Position numbers and translations under genes: made by a program. Below are positions 24,725-37,243 of a stretch of 64,000 nt of DNA, piece by piece; positions within the stretch are counted from its first letter, which is position 1, and every line of letters starts with the position of its first letter. Source of the DNA: Erigeron canadensis (taxonomy: Eukaryota > Streptophyta > Magnoliopsida > Asterales > Asteraceae); contig NC_057764.1 in NCBI RefSeq assembly GCF_010389155.1, positions 38,448,275 through 38,512,274 on the forward strand, given 5' to 3'. A model generated the notes under the pieces. The model saw only the letters and a list, made by a program, of their open reading frames with translations, ran no database searches and was not told the DNA's origin.

Positions 24725-25727
24725 ATATAGACCAGATGGTACTATTGAAAGATATAAATCTCGATTAGTTGCCAAGGGATACACTCAGACATACGGGATT
24801 GATTATTCAAAGACGTTTTCTCCAGTTGCAAAGTTAGATACTATAAGAGTTATTTTCTCAATAGCAGCTAATCAAGGGTGGCCACTTCATCAGTTTGATG
24901 TCAAAAATGCCTTCTTACATGGAGAGTTGAAAGAAGAAATGTATATGGAGGCTCCTCCTGGCTTCTCTCATGGATTCAAACATGGGGAAGTATGTAGATT
25001 AAAGAAATCGTTGTATGGATTAAAGCAATCACCGAGAGCTTGGTTTGGCAGGTTCACTCTAGCAATGAAGAAGTATGGGTATAAACAGAGTAATTCAGAT
25101 CACACACTATTTCTGTTTCATAAGGAGGGTCGAGTGACGTGTTTAATAATCTATGTAGATGATATGATTATTACTGGGAATGATGAAAGTGAAATTAAGC
25201 GACTGAAAGAAGCATTATGTGCGGAATTTGAAATGAAAGATCTGGGAAATTTGAGATATTTTCTTGGGATTGAAGTTTTCAGATCTCAGCAAGGGATATT
25301 TATTTGTCAGAAAAAGTATATTCTAGATCTTTTAGCAGAAGCAGGGATGATTGATTGTAAGCCAGCAGATACGCCTATGGTCATCAATCAGAAACTATTT
25401 ATGAAGATAGAAGCTAAACCTGCTGATAAAAACAGGTACCAACGATTGGTAGGAAAACTTATCTACCTAGCTCATACTCGACCTGATATAGCATATGCAG
25501 TTGGAGTTATAAGTCAGTTCATGCATCAGCCTCAAGAAGATCATATGAATGCAGTTTTGAGAATCCTTAGATATCTTAAAGGAACTACCGGTCATGGAGT
25601 ATTGTTTAAAACAAATAATCATATGAAGATTCAGATATTTACTGATGCTGACTGGGCAGGAGACAAAGGCAATCGAAGGTCAACCTCCGGATACTTTTCT
25701 ATAGTAGGTGGTAATCTTGTCACTTAG
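24725..25727 (+). pseudogene. Copia reverse transcriptase, unit 3
   Basis: Same as units 1 and 2; YVDD intact, TAG at the end. Confidence 0.88.
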
Positions 25728-26120
25728 AAGAGTAAAAAGCAAAAAGTTGTTTCGTTGTCTAGTGCTGAAGCAGAATTTAGAGGTATAGCCAAAGGATTAG
25801 TAGAGGCACTGTGGCTGAAAAAACTTGTGTCTAAGATAGGATTTGCTCCAAAAGAAAGTATTCAGATCATGAGCGACAATGAAGCTGCGATTCAGATCTC
25901 AAGAAACCCTGTACAACATGACAGAACTAAACATGTTGAAGTTGATCGACATTTTATTAAAGAAAAACTTGAAGATGAGATCATCAAACTGCCATTTGTT
26001 AAATCAGAAGATCAACTTGCAGATATCCTCACCAAAGCAGTAGGAACAGTTATGTTTCACAAATGTTTAAGCAAGTTGAATTTCGGTGATCCCACTATTC
26101 AACTTGAGGGAGAGTGTTAG
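25728..26120 (+). pseudogene. Copia RNase H, unit 3
   Basis: Same as units 1 and 2; ends inside LTR 4. Confidence 0.88.
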
Positions 26121-26336
26121 AGATAAGAATTCGTTTGGATCAGATCAAATCATCATTTCCATATTTAGGAGATTATGACTTTGGCAGCAAGCTTCATATC
26201 TTGACTTGATTGTATTTCCTTTACAAAGCATTAATCTCATTGTATAAATAGGGACCGAATGTGTATGGTTCATATCATCAAAAATATAATCAATAAAATA
26301 CAATCAAATCTTAATTCTATTTTTCATTAGTTATCA
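26115..26336 (+). repeat. Copia LTR 4 (diverged)
   Basis: 222 bp. Differs from LTRs 1-3 at 26176 (C to T, in a CG site), 26287 (C to T), 26298 (G to A) and 26319 (G to A): all transitions of the kind produced by deamination of methylated cytosine. Followed by the TTTTG target duplication. Confidence 0.92.
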
Positions 26337-26441
26337 TTTTGGTTGATGAATTCTTGAAAGAAAGATGTGTTTTTGAGTAAGAAAATGTAAGATGGAAGTA
26401 GAATGTGAAGAAATGATGGTGATTGATGGTGAAATGGTGTT

Positions 26442-26450
26442 GTTTAAATA
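26442..26450 (-). promoter_or_regulatory. TATA box of the Harbinger Myb-like ORF
   Basis: TATTTAAAC on the minus strand, about 105 bp upstream of where the ORF start would lie without the Copia array. The array has separated this promoter from its ORF by 10.7 kb. Confidence 0.5.
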
Positions 26451-26718
26451 GAAAGCAAAAAATTAAAAAAAAAAATTGAAAGAGGGGGAGCGGGGGCTTC
26501 ACACTAGCCGTTGCTAGTTTGAAGTTCAAAATTTGTTTTTCTTTTAATTTTATTTTAAGCATGAGTTACGCGACTTTGGGCCCCACTTTCGTTATCAGAT
26601 GCGCGTTCGATTTTGGAAGTAATCACAAGACGCAACCTTTAGACGCGCCCGTGCTACTAACGTCTTGTGCTTCGCGTGCATCGGACGCGTCCCAGACGCG
26701 TTATAAGGAACGACCTTA

Positions 26719-28211
26719 TTAGTTAACAGTTTGTATATTACAAGAACACGTTTTAATTATACTTGATGTACAACAATTTGTATTTTTCAAATTTTTTTTT
26801 TTTAACTTTCATGTTAACATTCAAAAAGCTAATGTGTATTGTATCTCAAATTTTTTCTCTCTTGTTCTTTCTATGTGGGGTGGTAAATATCTAGTAGTAT
26901 ATGAATGAGTATATTTTTTTTACGGTTGACGGTGGTGGGTGTTGTTTCGTCAGTAACGGTATAGATCCGGATAAGTTTGGTGGTCCGACGATGGTATAGA
27001 CCTGGATGGTTGCCGCAATGTTGGCGGTGGTTGAGGTTAGCGCGTTGAAGATTGGTTTTGAAATGTTGATATCACTAACGAGGTAATCATCATAAGTCTA
27101 ATATTTGTCTTCACCTTTACCGGTAAAACGATCATCCTATTATATCCAATCACCAAAGAAGACGACCACGTCCCGAGCCACCTCTGCTCCTTTCACCGTT
27201 CCAACCATATGTTGTTTCCCGAATTATATATATGGGAAAAAATAAAAGTTAGTAACGTTGTGGGCGAGTGAAACCTCAAAGGTTGTGTTTTTGCTAGCTA
27301 CTATGACATGGTAGTTGCTATAATTCTATCACAACATTTATGTTACTTTTTGGCATAATTACCCTTATAAGGAGAATGATAAATTCCCTAACTCAACCTT
27401 CTAAAAATCCTCCTAATTATATGATCATGATATTTGGTGAAATTAAATAATGAGAATAAGAAAGAGATGGAGTGAATTACACTTGTTATGGATTAAGATT
27501 TAAAAATATTATTAGACTACTTTTTAGAAATATATATCATTTCTCAAATTGTAACATATGCAATGAAAGTAGTAGGTATATATTATAACATATGCAAAAA
27601 AATGATATATAATACATCATCCATAAATAGTTGTAAAATATTAGTTGGTTTTTAATATATAGATTAAAGTGTGATATAAAATCAAAAGAACCGTTATTGT
27701 ATTTATATAAAAGAAAATAGCTCTAAAAATTATTAATTACCTAATTTTACTTTCTTCATATTTTTTAAAAAAAAACTACTTTCTACTTACTAGCGAAGTC
27801 CAGCAGTCAAATTGAATTATATATATATATATATATGGCCACCATAGCTAAGAAAAAAAAATATTTTAAATTTTTGATCTTGGCCATTGAAAATCATAAG
27901 CTTTTAAATCTTGACCTTTGAAATTCAAAGTCAACTTTCTAAAATCTAAAAGTCAAAAGATAATAAACATGGTAACTATTTAATTACATATTAATAATAC
28001 TAATGCTAATTATTCTTAGAAGTTTTGAATTCGTATACCAAAAAAGAAACACAACAATGATGAGTAACAACATACTCATCAATCACAATTTCATAATTAA
28101 TTACATTATCCTTAACAATTTATATGACATTTGAGTTTATATCATTAAAAAAAACATAACACTTCTCATTTCAAAGTATCCCCATAAATATTTATAATAA
28201 CATAAAAATAT
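26719..28211. other. Intergenic DNA after the Harbinger element
   Basis: The first ~50 bp continue the duplicated block (compare 33650-33710 and 41230-41260). A segment at 27670-27745 (GAACCGTTATTGTATTTATA and AATAGCTCTA.AATTATTAATTA) matches 31930-31990. (AT)n run at 27818-27836. No ORF of credible length. Confidence 0.55.
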
Positions 28212-28368
28212 GGGGTTTGCTAAATACAGTCCTTAGGGCTGTTTTTAAGGTGCATAAATTGTTTGTACATTTACCATGAAAATCAGGGGGCGAGCTTTTA
28301 ATATGGAAGCTACAAGTTTTTTTATGCACGTTAAATACAACCCTTAGGGCTGTATTTAACATATCCCT
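28212..28368. mobile_element. MITE with ~45-bp inverted ends
   Basis: The left end (GGGGTTTGCTAAATACAGTC, then TTAGGGCTGT and GTGCATAAA) pairs with the right end (TTTATGCACGTTAAATACAA, CCCTTAGGGCTG, TATTTAACATATCCC). The flanks TAAAAATAT and TAAAAAAATAT look like a 9-bp target duplication with a slipped A-run, suggesting a Mutator-like MITE. Confidence 0.7.
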
Positions 28369-29209
28369 AAAAAAATATTAATACTTACTCTTTATTTTTT
28401 ACCTTTCAAAATAAACTAAAAAAGTAAACCTCAGGTTAAAAATAAAAGTCATTTATAGACTAATATTGGAAAGTTAATGAATATACAACTCTTTTAGGTT
28501 TATATATTGAATAACTTTATTTATTTATTTTTTTAATCACAATATTAATTTAGTACCAGTAGACGTATTTAACTAACATAACTATGTTGTAAACTGTAAT
28601 TACTTAAACGTATGGTATTTACAATTGAAATTTTTTTATAAAAAGTGACCGGTATTTAAGGTATTTAATGTACTTTTATTAAATTTAGAACCATAATAAT
28701 ATTAAAAAAATATGCCTTTTATTTTTAATACCATTTGGAACTTTAACATAACCTTATTTCTCTATTAATTGGTAATTCCATCTGAAATGAAATACGGACA
28801 AAAGTAAGGATGTTCAATTAATAAACAATAGCTTACTTCAATTTAAAGTTGGTCAATTCTACAACATGAAATGTGAAACCAAAATCAATATCGAAAATCA
28901 AGAATCAAAATTGGAAATTATAGATATTACAGATACAATGTATAAATACGATGTGAAAATATAAACAAGAATCGTATCCCTACAATGCGTAACGTGGTTA
29001 ATAATTTATCAAAAGATTTAAATTTTTAGTTAAATCAAATATAAAAATGATGCTTATAAATTTTACGTATGAAATCGGGTGAGGATGACGATGGTCCACT
29101 TCACCAAAGATCGAGTTTAAAATTTCCAACGCACGGATAAATAACTTTATATAGAACAAAAGCTAAAATAAATATGTTTATAATTATTTACATAATTATA
29201 ACAGGTTTA
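28369..29209. other. AT-rich spacer, no gene seen
   Basis: No ORF, terminal repeat or RNA gene recognised. Confidence 0.5.
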
Positions 29210-29700
29210 GGTCAACTGATTTGGATTAGCGGGTTGAAAATAACCAACCTGAACCTGACTTGATATCAAAATCGACTTGAAAATCTCAACCTGCTGTCAA
29301 ACCGAACCCGGCCACCAACACAAAAAAATCGGGTTTGCAATGGGTTAGTGGGTTAATTTCATATCACATGGATTGGTGGGTTGACATGTTAAATGGGTTA
29401 GTGAGTTGACCTCAAGTAATATAGATTGGTGGGTTGACGGGTTGAATTGAAATCAAAATGAGTTGTGGGTTTTGGATCAAGTAAGTTGATGGATTGACCT
29501 ATTAAAAAACATTATATAAATTAAATTATATTTAGGTTAACGGATTGACTTATTAAACCAAATGGTCAACTCAACCCTAGCCCACAAAAAGTCAAGTTGG
29601 CGGGTTACTAGATCGAGATTCACAACCCTAACCCAGTTTTCTGAGTCGGTTTTAAATCAAACTTCGGGTAAAGTCGAGTATTGGCAATCTTAATATATAT
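29210..29700. repeat. GGGTTGAC/GGGTTAGTG-rich repetitive segment
   Basis: Short irregular repeats of GGGTTGAC, GGGTTAGTGGGTT and their complements over about 500 bp. This is a familiar composition of non-autonomous DNA elements in plants, but I could not define termini. Confidence 0.4.
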
Positions 29701-29820
29701 CAAACCGATTCTATATATCTTATATCAAAAGTTGTGCAAATTTAAGACTTTATTTAACATTATACTCGATTTCATAATAAATTTTATTTCTGAATAAAAT
29801 GCTTATAAATTTACTTGGTA

Positions 29821-29849
29821 ATCCGGTCACCGACCGGATATTGATCTAG
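29821..29849 (+). other. Helitron-like 3' end
   Basis: A perfect 8-bp stem, ATCCGGTC/GACCGGAT with a 3-nt loop (29821-29839), then ATTGAT and CTAG (29846-29849), then T. This matches the hairpin-CTRR-T organisation. A possible 5' end (TCTATATATCTTATATCAAA near 29710) lacks the preceding A, so the element's extent is unresolved. Confidence 0.5.
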
Positions 29850-30154
29850 TTTTATTAGGTGGTGCCCCACTCATACAAACAATACTTTTCGATTTCCATC
29901 ATTAACCACCTATATAATTCTTTAAATTCTTGAATCTAAATTTTTAACTTTTTAATGGATCACATTGTAAAACTAGTATTTTCATTAAAAAATAATGGAA
30001 TCTTGACAATTTTGTCTTTTGGATGGCATTAAACCCATCAAAATCTTGGCTTCGGGTAAAATCAATATTAGATTCTTTCATGTTTTATTGTGGTGAGTTT
30101 CTTTCCATTTGCTTGACCATTTACTTATGGGTATATATATATATATATATATAT

Positions 30155-30347
30155 GATAGGATTAAGATTCTTTAAAGTTCTTTAACTTGACTACTCATAT
30201 AGGGAAATCATGGTCCTTGAATTAAAATCAAGGACAAGATTCAAATATTAACTTTGAATCTTGTCCTTTGATTTTGATCCAAAAATTGAGATTGACTTAA
30301 CTTGACCCATCAAGTTATAAATAACTTTCAGGAATCCCGCCCTATAT
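30155..30347. mobile_element. Hairpin MITE present only in copy A
   Basis: The inner part is a near-perfect palindrome: a 22-nt arm at 30224-30245 pairs with 30253-30275. Outer ends GATTCTTTAAAGTTCTTTAA and (reverse complement) GATTCCTGAAAGTTATTTAT are similar. Copy B (about 32195) lacks it and reads straight from GAGTATATATGATATCTTC. An (AT)n run at 30132-30154 adjoins. Confidence 0.65.
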
Positions 30348-30542
30348 GATATCTTCTTAGAAAGTCAAAACCAATTAAAGATTGATAATATGGTTTTTCT
30401 TTTTTATTTTTTAAAAGGGATAATATGGTTGTATTGATACTTTGTATTTATTTCGTTGATGTTGAGTTCAATTTCAGCTGTTGATTTGTGGGTAATTAAG
30501 AAATAATTTGTTTTGGGTAATGGCTATATGCATTGCACAAAC

Positions 30543-31348
30543 ATGGATAATAATGTGAATCATAATGATATTCACCTGATTGAAGATGTTGATTTAGATA
30601 TGATAGAGTTTGTGGGTTTGGATTATTTTAATTGGCCTGATGTGGGTGCTAACGTGAATGGAGTGTGTGGTAATGTTAATTAGGAGGTAATCGATGATGG
30701 GCATGAGCTTGCTTGATGATTCAAGTTCAGATTATGAGGAGCCGCCAGAACGACAAGCCTATTTGGATGGTGGTAACATGCCTGAGAATGGTGTTAACCA
30801 TATGGTGGGTGCGGCTGAGCACACAAATTTGGTTGATGGTGTTAACAATTTGATATAAAAGATAAAAGTAAAACTGTAAGGCTTATACAGCCTTTGATAC
30901 GAGAGGGAGATAAAAGACTACATTGTGATATTATTGTTGATTATTACAAATGGAACCAAAGACTCTATTTATACATAGAATTGAAGCTTTAATTATGGTA
31001 ACTAAATCATAGGTATTAAATTGGAGCCGATCTTTTCCTTGATTTGAGTTGATCTTTTTCTTGCTGCCAAAGTTGAGATCATCTTATTTTGGAAACCGCA
31101 ATCTTTTCATTCTAACAGATGGAAACATGGGTGCTGAAGATGGTGTTAACCATATGGTGGTTGCGACTGAACAAGCATATTTGGGTGGTGGAAACATGGG
31201 TGTTGAAGAGAGTGTCAACCATATGGCGAGTGCTGCTGAGGAAGCCTATGTGGGTGGTGGAAACATGGGTGCTAAAGAGGGTGTTAATCATATGGGGTGT
31301 TGCTGAGGAAACCTATGGTGATAACATAGATGTTGAAGATAATATTTG
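30543..31348 (+). pseudogene. Repeat-rich acidic gene, copy A, broken
   Basis: From an ATG: MDNNVNHNDIHLIEDVDLD..., a short acidic segment, a TAG at about codon 46, then further homology to copy B in shifted frames, including a 21-22 residue repeat (GGNMGAE.GVNHMV.AAE) in several units. A solo LTR splits it at 30840. I recognise no family. Repeats of this kind with an acidic, Asn/Gly-rich composition suggest an intrinsically disordered protein. Both copies are broken, so no functional gene can be claimed here. Confidence 0.55.
30840..31117 (-). mobile_element. Copia-type solo LTR, 278 bp
   Basis: On the minus strand TGTTAGAATG...TTGTTAACA, with a TATA-like TGTATAAATAGAG. Flanked by a perfect GATGG duplication (30835-30839 and 31118-31122). 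Comparison with copy B shows an uninterrupted coding repeat at this place. It shares TTTGGCAGCAAG and general layout with the Copia array LTR, so the lineages are probably related. No internal region remains. Confidence 0.87.
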
Positions 31349-31350
31349 AT

Positions 31351-31984
31351 GAAGTTGTTGTAACTGGAATTAACAAGCAAAAGGTCACTCTAACAAGAAA
31401 ATCTGTCAAAGAATCCAGGGGACAATACATAGTTGGCAATGCAGCTCTTCATACTAAACTTCATAAAATACATATTTTTCAATTGATAAAATAGCTAACC
31501 CATTTAATCTTTCTTGTAACACTGTAGACCGTAAATTATATTTTGTGAGGTATCTTGGTTTTAGTTGTTAGTTTGTTAAGTCCAAAACTGATAATAATTA
31601 TAGCCTAATAGCATTAAAATTAGGGGCCTTAAGCTATTTCCTGGTCCACCATAACTCTCAAGCCACCTATAAAGGTGCCTATTCCAAGAAAGGAAACCGA
31701 CTACACCGTTCACCTTAATAGGGTATAAATGAGAACATTCTCGTTAAGTTATACCAAATACAAAGTGATAATGTGATTACCCTATAAACTAAATGTAAAT
31801 ATATCTTAAAAGATATTGTTGGATGTTATATACATTAGAAATAAACTTGATGTTCGAAATGAACCAAAAGCAGGTAAAATGGCAAAATACGATTAAAAAT
31901 TTGAAATTAGTAACAAAGTATGATATATAAACAAAAGAACTGTTATTGTATTTAAATAAGGAAATAGCTCTAACAATTATTAAT
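31351..31984. other. Spacer between duplicated blocks
   Basis: No credible ORF. Its end (31921-31990) matches 27670-27745, marking another boundary of local duplication. Confidence 0.5.
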
Positions 31985-33650
31985 TACTTAATTAATTCTT
32001 TAAATTCTTGCATCTAGGTCGTTATTTTTTGAATGGATCACATTGTAAAACCAGTACTTTTTAATCTTGACACTTTTTCTTTTGGATGACAGTAAACCCA
32101 TTAAAATCTTGTCTTTGGGTAAAATTGATATCAGATTCTTTCATGTTTTACTACGGTAGGTTTCTTTCCATTTGGTTGAACATATACTGCTATGAGTATA
32201 TATGATATCTTCATAGATAGCCAAAACCCATTAAAGCTTGATAACATGTTTTTTTTTTTTAATAATTTTTTTTAAAGTAATAATATGGTTATATTGATAC
32301 TTTGCATTTATTTCTTTGATGTTAAGTTCAATTGCAACGGTTGGTTTGTGGGTAATTAAGAAATAATTTGTTATTGGTAATGTCTATATGCATTGCGGAA
32401 ACATGGATAACAATGTGAATCATAATGATATTCACTTGATTAAAGAAGTTGATTTGGATGCGATAGAGTTTGTGGGTTTGGATGATTTTGATTGGCCTGA
32501 TTTGGGTGCTAATGTGAATGGATTGGGTGGTATGTTAATCAGGTGGTAATCGATGATGGGTATGATGAAGTCTTAACCTTGCTTGATGATTCAAGTTCAG
32601 ATGATGAGGAGCCGTCAGAAGTCAAACCTGTTTGCATGGTGGTAACATGCATGAGAATGGTGTTAACCATACGGTGAGTGCGGCTGAGCAAGTGAATTTG
32701 GTTGGTGGAAACATGGGTGCCGAAGATGGTGTTAACCATATGGTGGGTGCGGCTGAACAAGCCTATTTGGGTGGCGGAAACATGGGTGCTGAAGAGAGTG
32801 TTAACCATATGGTGAGTGCTGCTCTATTTGGATGGTGGAAACATACGTTAAAGAGGGTGTTAACCATATGGTGGGAGCTGCCGAGGAATCCCATTTGGGT
32901 GGTGGTAACATGGGTGATGAAAATAATGTTGAGGAAACCCATTTGGATGAGAATTGATCAAGTCAGAAGAATTCCATGCGTATTATTTTTCTTGTCTTCT
33001 TGATAAACAAGTTTAAGTTTTTTTAAAAAGAGAAAGGAAAATATTGGGAGGGAAAAAAAAAATAAAGGCATTGTTAAGTTTTAAAATGGTAGGGAAAGGA
33101 AATGAGAGGAGTGGAGAAGTGGAGGAAATTGTACTTGTTTTTGTTTCAAAACTTTTGCTCTCATTTTTGAGGCGATTAGGAAGAAAAACATTTGCTTCAC
33201 TGTCTTTTCCTTTCCATCCTTAAATTAATTAAACGATTTCCTTTAATCAAAGGACATTTGGGTCTGTGGTATTCGAGATGATCCATCAATCAAAAGATTA
33301 TGTGTTTTGGCCCTTGTGTTGGAGAAAGAATAATAAAAGGTTATGAACTACGACAATGAGTACGGGTCCACAAAAAATGTTCTTAAAGCTTCACTTTAAT
33401 CTTACTTATGAATCAAATGATCCTAACATTAAGCATTTCTCTATAAAAAACAAGAGGTATCAAGAATACGAACTTTGTTTCAAAATAAATAATGGACCAA
33501 AATGCAAGAGAATATATCCATCGCTATGTAATGGTCACTTTATATGCAACCCATCTAATAAATTACATGGCTTTCACTAATTAATAAGATACAGATACCT
33601 GGATACACAAGGCATGAATCACTCTTTCTTTCTTTGTTATAAGTTAACAC
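31985..33650 (+). repeat. Duplicated block with repeat-rich gene, copy B
   Basis: Left part matches copy A (29925 onwards); right part from about 32960 matches 13530-13988. It continues past the Harbinger empty site into the transporter-flank duplication, so this copy preserves the ancestral order. Confidence 0.8.
32403..32957 (+). pseudogene. Repeat-rich acidic gene, copy B, broken
   Basis: Starts MDNNVNHNDIHLIKEVDLDA and continues EFVGLDDFDWPDLG; a small deletion after about 45 codons shifts the frame. Downstream frames encode an acidic Ser/Asp run (LDDSSSDDEEPSE) and then repeats of GGNMGAE.GVNHMV.AAE.AYL. A plus ORF at 32632-33003 covers most of the repeats, then changes frame. Family not recognised; the parent gene may be intact elsewhere in the genome. 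Confidence 0.55.
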
Positions 33651-33660
33651 TTTGTATATT
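33645..33660. other. Empty site of the Harbinger insertion
   Basis: TTTGTTATAAGTTAAC here equals the sequence joined at 13981-13988 and 26716-26726 after removing the element and one TTA, apart from one substitution. Confidence 0.78.
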
Positions 33661-33674
33661 TCAATAACACATTT

Positions 33675-35902
33675 TATAGTTGATGTACAATCAAGGTTAT
33701 ATTAAGAATTACTAAAGGCTTTTTATAAGCAGTTGGAAAACCTGGTGAATAAAGTACGAGTAATATTTAAGAAACTTTGAACACAAACATAAGTATTATC
33801 CGAGTATCATATATGTACAATAATTGTCAGTTGTATTCTCCTTAGTGAGAATTTGAAGACAAGTTAATATGTGTCCAGAATAGCTATGAGTTGAATGAAA
33901 TATCGAGTTATTTGATGCATGAAATCAACAGTGAGACATTGATTTTGGCTTGTTCAAATAGGAGTGGGAACACAGGAGTATAACTTATATAAAGAGCTGT
34001 TCTAAAAAAATAACACTTATATAAAGAGATGCATAATTGGGAGAAGACGTTGTTTACACTTCTTATCTTGTTTTCTTTTGATCCAGATGGGCTTATTGAA
34101 AGCAGGGCTGATTTTGTATAATTAAACCCACACAAATTTACCTTGTGCGCCCACATATCCTCTTTCAAGTTTTAAAAACCAGACTAAATCAGTAGGTTAA
34201 ACATGTCTGACCGGAACCAGAGGGCTCACTAGTTTTTTGTAATCGGTCCAGTTTTGTATATCAATAAAATTAATATAAAAAATTGAGGGTAGCAGAACTC
34301 GAACTTGACACACGTGGGTAAAGGAAATGGGCATTTCCTAACTCTCCTAAGTCCTAAGGGTAAGAGCCGATTCTGGTTCTTGTATAGAGTAAATCACAAG
34401 ACTTGAACTCTATAGTTACTAAGCCAAGTTATGGGTTTGTACTTTGTATTTAATGGTCGTTTCAACTGTCGGGCATCTTATATTACTCACCAGAATTATA
34501 TATGTATGTTTCTGAGATCAATGACCAATGGTTTTTTTTCACCAAAAATTCGAAAAGAGACTTTTTGGCAAAGCATAAGATCATTTCTGAACCTCAGTTA
34601 AAGGGGCCGTGATGCATAACCTTTTTTTTTTTTTTTGGTAACGTTAAACAGCCTCTGTATTATCAGTTACAATATTGACATATTGGGAAACATACATACA
34701 GGTCTTATGGTCACCTCTAAATTCCATAATAAGCCCCCTCCTTTTAACATCTGAGGCAATAGATCTCCACCAACATCGAAGACTTCTACTTACCTATTTA
34801 CAACATAATCATCCACAGCAGTAGCACCCCATAAAATTTGCTGCATAGTGATAACAGTAATAACAATCCAGTTACTTGTAGAAAGTCCCTGGTTGGATCA
34901 AGATCAACCCGATATAGCAGGCTTTTTTCAAACATACATACTCGTATCAGTTTTGAGGATATCAAGGTCTTACTCTTTCAGGGAAATACAATATACTCAT
35001 ATTTAACAAAGCTGAACTTCAATTTGACCAAATTTATCCAGTCATTTCATAAATCTTAACTAATCGACAAACAGCAGGACAAAGTTAGGACCAGGCTAAT
35101 TAAGCCCAAAATATCATTTGTTTTCCTAAGAACAGGGTTTCAGTATTAAATACACAGGGATTTATAAGACCCCAAACAGATGTACATGATGAATCACAAG
35201 CAATAGCGGTAATAAATCACTAATGAAAATTTGTTGGTCCCAAAGGCTTCCCAACTAAAAGAGACCAACTTTTTGAACAATATAATAGAACAAATACATG
35301 AGAATAAGCAAGGCATGAACTGAACATAGTATGAAAAAAATTACCTATTTTTAAACAACATCAATAATTTATAACCGTAGTCCAAAAAGCTTAAAAATTT
35401 AGTACATATACGTATAAAACTAACCAAGAAAAAAGCTTTGGTTGACCAAGCCTCTTCATGTAAGATAAAGAATCTCTTATACACCTGAGATTTTATCCGC
35501 TATGCCCTTTTCTTCATCCTCTTCCGTGTAATCATCAGCATCGTTCTTATTCTCCATCAGCATAGTTACTGCAGGATCTTTTGGTGCAGAAGAAATGGTA
35601 ACTCCAGTCACCGACTGCTGATACAATATCCCTCCAGCAATCGTCACAAGCAAACAAAACAACCCAAACGGACTAGCATGTTTATCCCATATCAAAACAT
35701 TAATAGCCACCGTAAGAAACTTGTTCACGACACCAGTGACGGTAAACGCAGTAGCAGAAATCGCCTTCCGACAAGCAAACCCAAAGAAACTAATCAACAG
35801 CCCAAACAAACACGACAAAGAAACAGCAGTAAACGCAAAAATCTCAAAAATACTCCCACGGTTCGCCCCAACCGTAGCAAACACATCCGAATACTCACTA
35901 GT
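33675..35902 (-). repeat. Segmental duplication of transporter 3' region, truncated copy
   Basis: Matches 41222-43618, same orientation. The outer part is clearly diverged (roughly 85-90% by eye, with indels). From about 35230 onwards it is almost identical, apart from an indel of about 100 bp near 35290. Homology stops at about 35902, inside the coding region. Confidence 0.85.
35477..35902 (-). pseudogene. Truncated GDP-fucose transporter copy
   Basis: Encodes about the last 140 residues of the transporter at 43194-44231, from EYSDVFATVGANRG to the shared end KISGV, with one visible amino-acid change (EIFAFTA for EIVAFTA). The homology breaks upstream. The open frame extends to 35947 through unrelated sequence without an ATG, so there is no start codon or promoter. 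It retains GVVNK and about four membrane segments but lacks the first six or so. Confidence 0.88.
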
Positions 35903-35947
35903 TATGGACAAGAAAGAACAAGTAAGGATCTCGACGGATGTGCACAA

Positions 35948-36776
35948 ACTTTTCCATTGGAGATAGTTTAAGGATAAAATGTTAATTTACATGTCTCAAA
36001 ATTCTAAACTTTTTAACATAGGGGTATAATTTTATATAGTAGTATAAATAAGTTATGATCATTTGAAAACTAAATTTTTTGTGAAAACTAAAAAACTAGT
36101 AAAAACACACTGTGATTTGCATTTAACACAATGTGTTTTTAATTTTTTTTTCTTAAAAAAAACACATTTGAAAACTAACTTCTCGCCGAACAGTTCATAA
36201 ACTTTTTAGTTTGTTTACGGCCCTAGTTTTGGCTGACAAGTTCCCTGTTACTTGGCAACCTAAGAGAATGTTATCATTCTTCTCGACACGACGGTTTTAA
36301 TTAGTTTAAGATACGAGGATTACGAATCATGACATCGAACGTATCGAGTAGAATAATGTAACGTGTAATATGGAACAAAGGAATTATGCTTAATTTGCTA
36401 TTTCATCAACTTTTAAAAGTTAATGTACGTCATTGTACGCAAGGAATTGTTTTTGACCGGTAATTTGTCTATATTATATATTAATCAACTCAAATTGGAG
36501 AATGAATACTAACATTAGTCTTTGTATACGTACATATATAATTGTAAGAGAATCTAAGGGTGGATTAATAGGAATTTTTGGAAAGTAAAGATAAGATAGA
36601 AAGTCGTTCTAAATAAACAAAGGTACACTCTATCCGGCCGTTCTATTGCGAGCTTTATATAGGCAATGTAGCGTGGAAAGGAATGAATTCTTGAATAGTC
36701 TTCATCAGCTCAATCAAGAAAGTGACTGTTTTACTTGGCCATAAAATACATTCAAAAACTAGAATATTTATGTAGG
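35948..36776. other. Intergenic DNA with a hairpin segment
   Basis: Around 36095-36140 an imperfect palindrome (AAAAACACACTGTG...CACAATGTGTTTTT) suggests a small MITE remnant. No gene seen. Confidence 0.45.
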
Positions 36777-37243
36777 CTAGCACTTAGCCACGCGGAGTTG
36801 AATGTAAGTGTGTTTGGCCATTTTCAAAATATCAAAGCAAGCCTTTAAGTCGTCGTCATCTAGTATCGGACACCACCACTCCCAATAACGATAGAAGAGA
36901 TTGTAATTAGCATCGGAAGAAAAGAAACTACTAAACTGTTGACTGATTTGTTTCTTCAGATCGGCAAAGTTTGATGTGCATGGGATGTGGAATAAGTTCA
37001 TGTTCTCTTCTAACTGTGCTACAATCATCTCGTCATCAACATTATTTGGAGACGTCACAGTACTGTTGCTACTTGTCGAGTTCTCATGTTGACTTGTTGC
37101 ATCATCTTCTTCATATGTATCATGTGTAATACCGATCTTGGGCAACAAGTAGTGAAGATCATTTAACTTTCTCTTTGCGGGCTTTGACCCTTGATCGTGA
37201 TCAATAATAATGCGTTTGCGTTTTGTTGATGTAGACAAAGTAG

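Larger units (their letters stand above)
15619..26336 (+). mobile_element. Tandem Copia array: 4 LTRs, 3 internal regions
   Basis: Structure is LTR-int-LTR-int-LTR-int-LTR with periods of 3498, 3499 and 3499 bp. The only target duplication is TTTTG at 15614-15618 and 26337-26341, around the whole array. Every internal region shares the same TGA in gag, the same integrase deletion with frame change and the same TAG before RNase H. Unit 1 differs from units 2 and 3 by one A in an A-run (five versus six). LTRs 1-3 are identical by eye; LTR 4 differs by four transitions. This is one insertion later expanded in place, or possibly an assembly expansion. Confidence 0.92.
13989..26715. mobile_element. 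PIF/Harbinger-type element split by a Copia array
   Basis: The flanks carry TTA (13986-13988 and 26716-26718). The left end reads GGCCTCTACTTATAATAC and the reverse complement of the right end GGTCGTTCCTTATAACGC: 12 of 18 match. The paralogous block at 33645-33660 reads TTTGTTATAAGTTAAC with no element, which is the empty site. Without the nested Copia array the element is about 2.0 kb. It carries a decayed Myb/SANT-like ORF and no DDE transposase. A second copy of the left terminal sequence occurs about 76 bp inside (CCTTATAACGTCATTTCTAAC at about 14069). Confidence 0.82.
29925..31350 (+). repeat. Duplicated block with repeat-rich gene, copy A
   Basis: Matches 31993-32960 in order and orientation, starting with TTCTTTAAATTCTTG.ATCTA and continuing through the ORF copies. 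Relative to copy B it has gained a hairpin MITE (about 30155-30347) and a solo LTR (30840-31117). Confidence 0.8.
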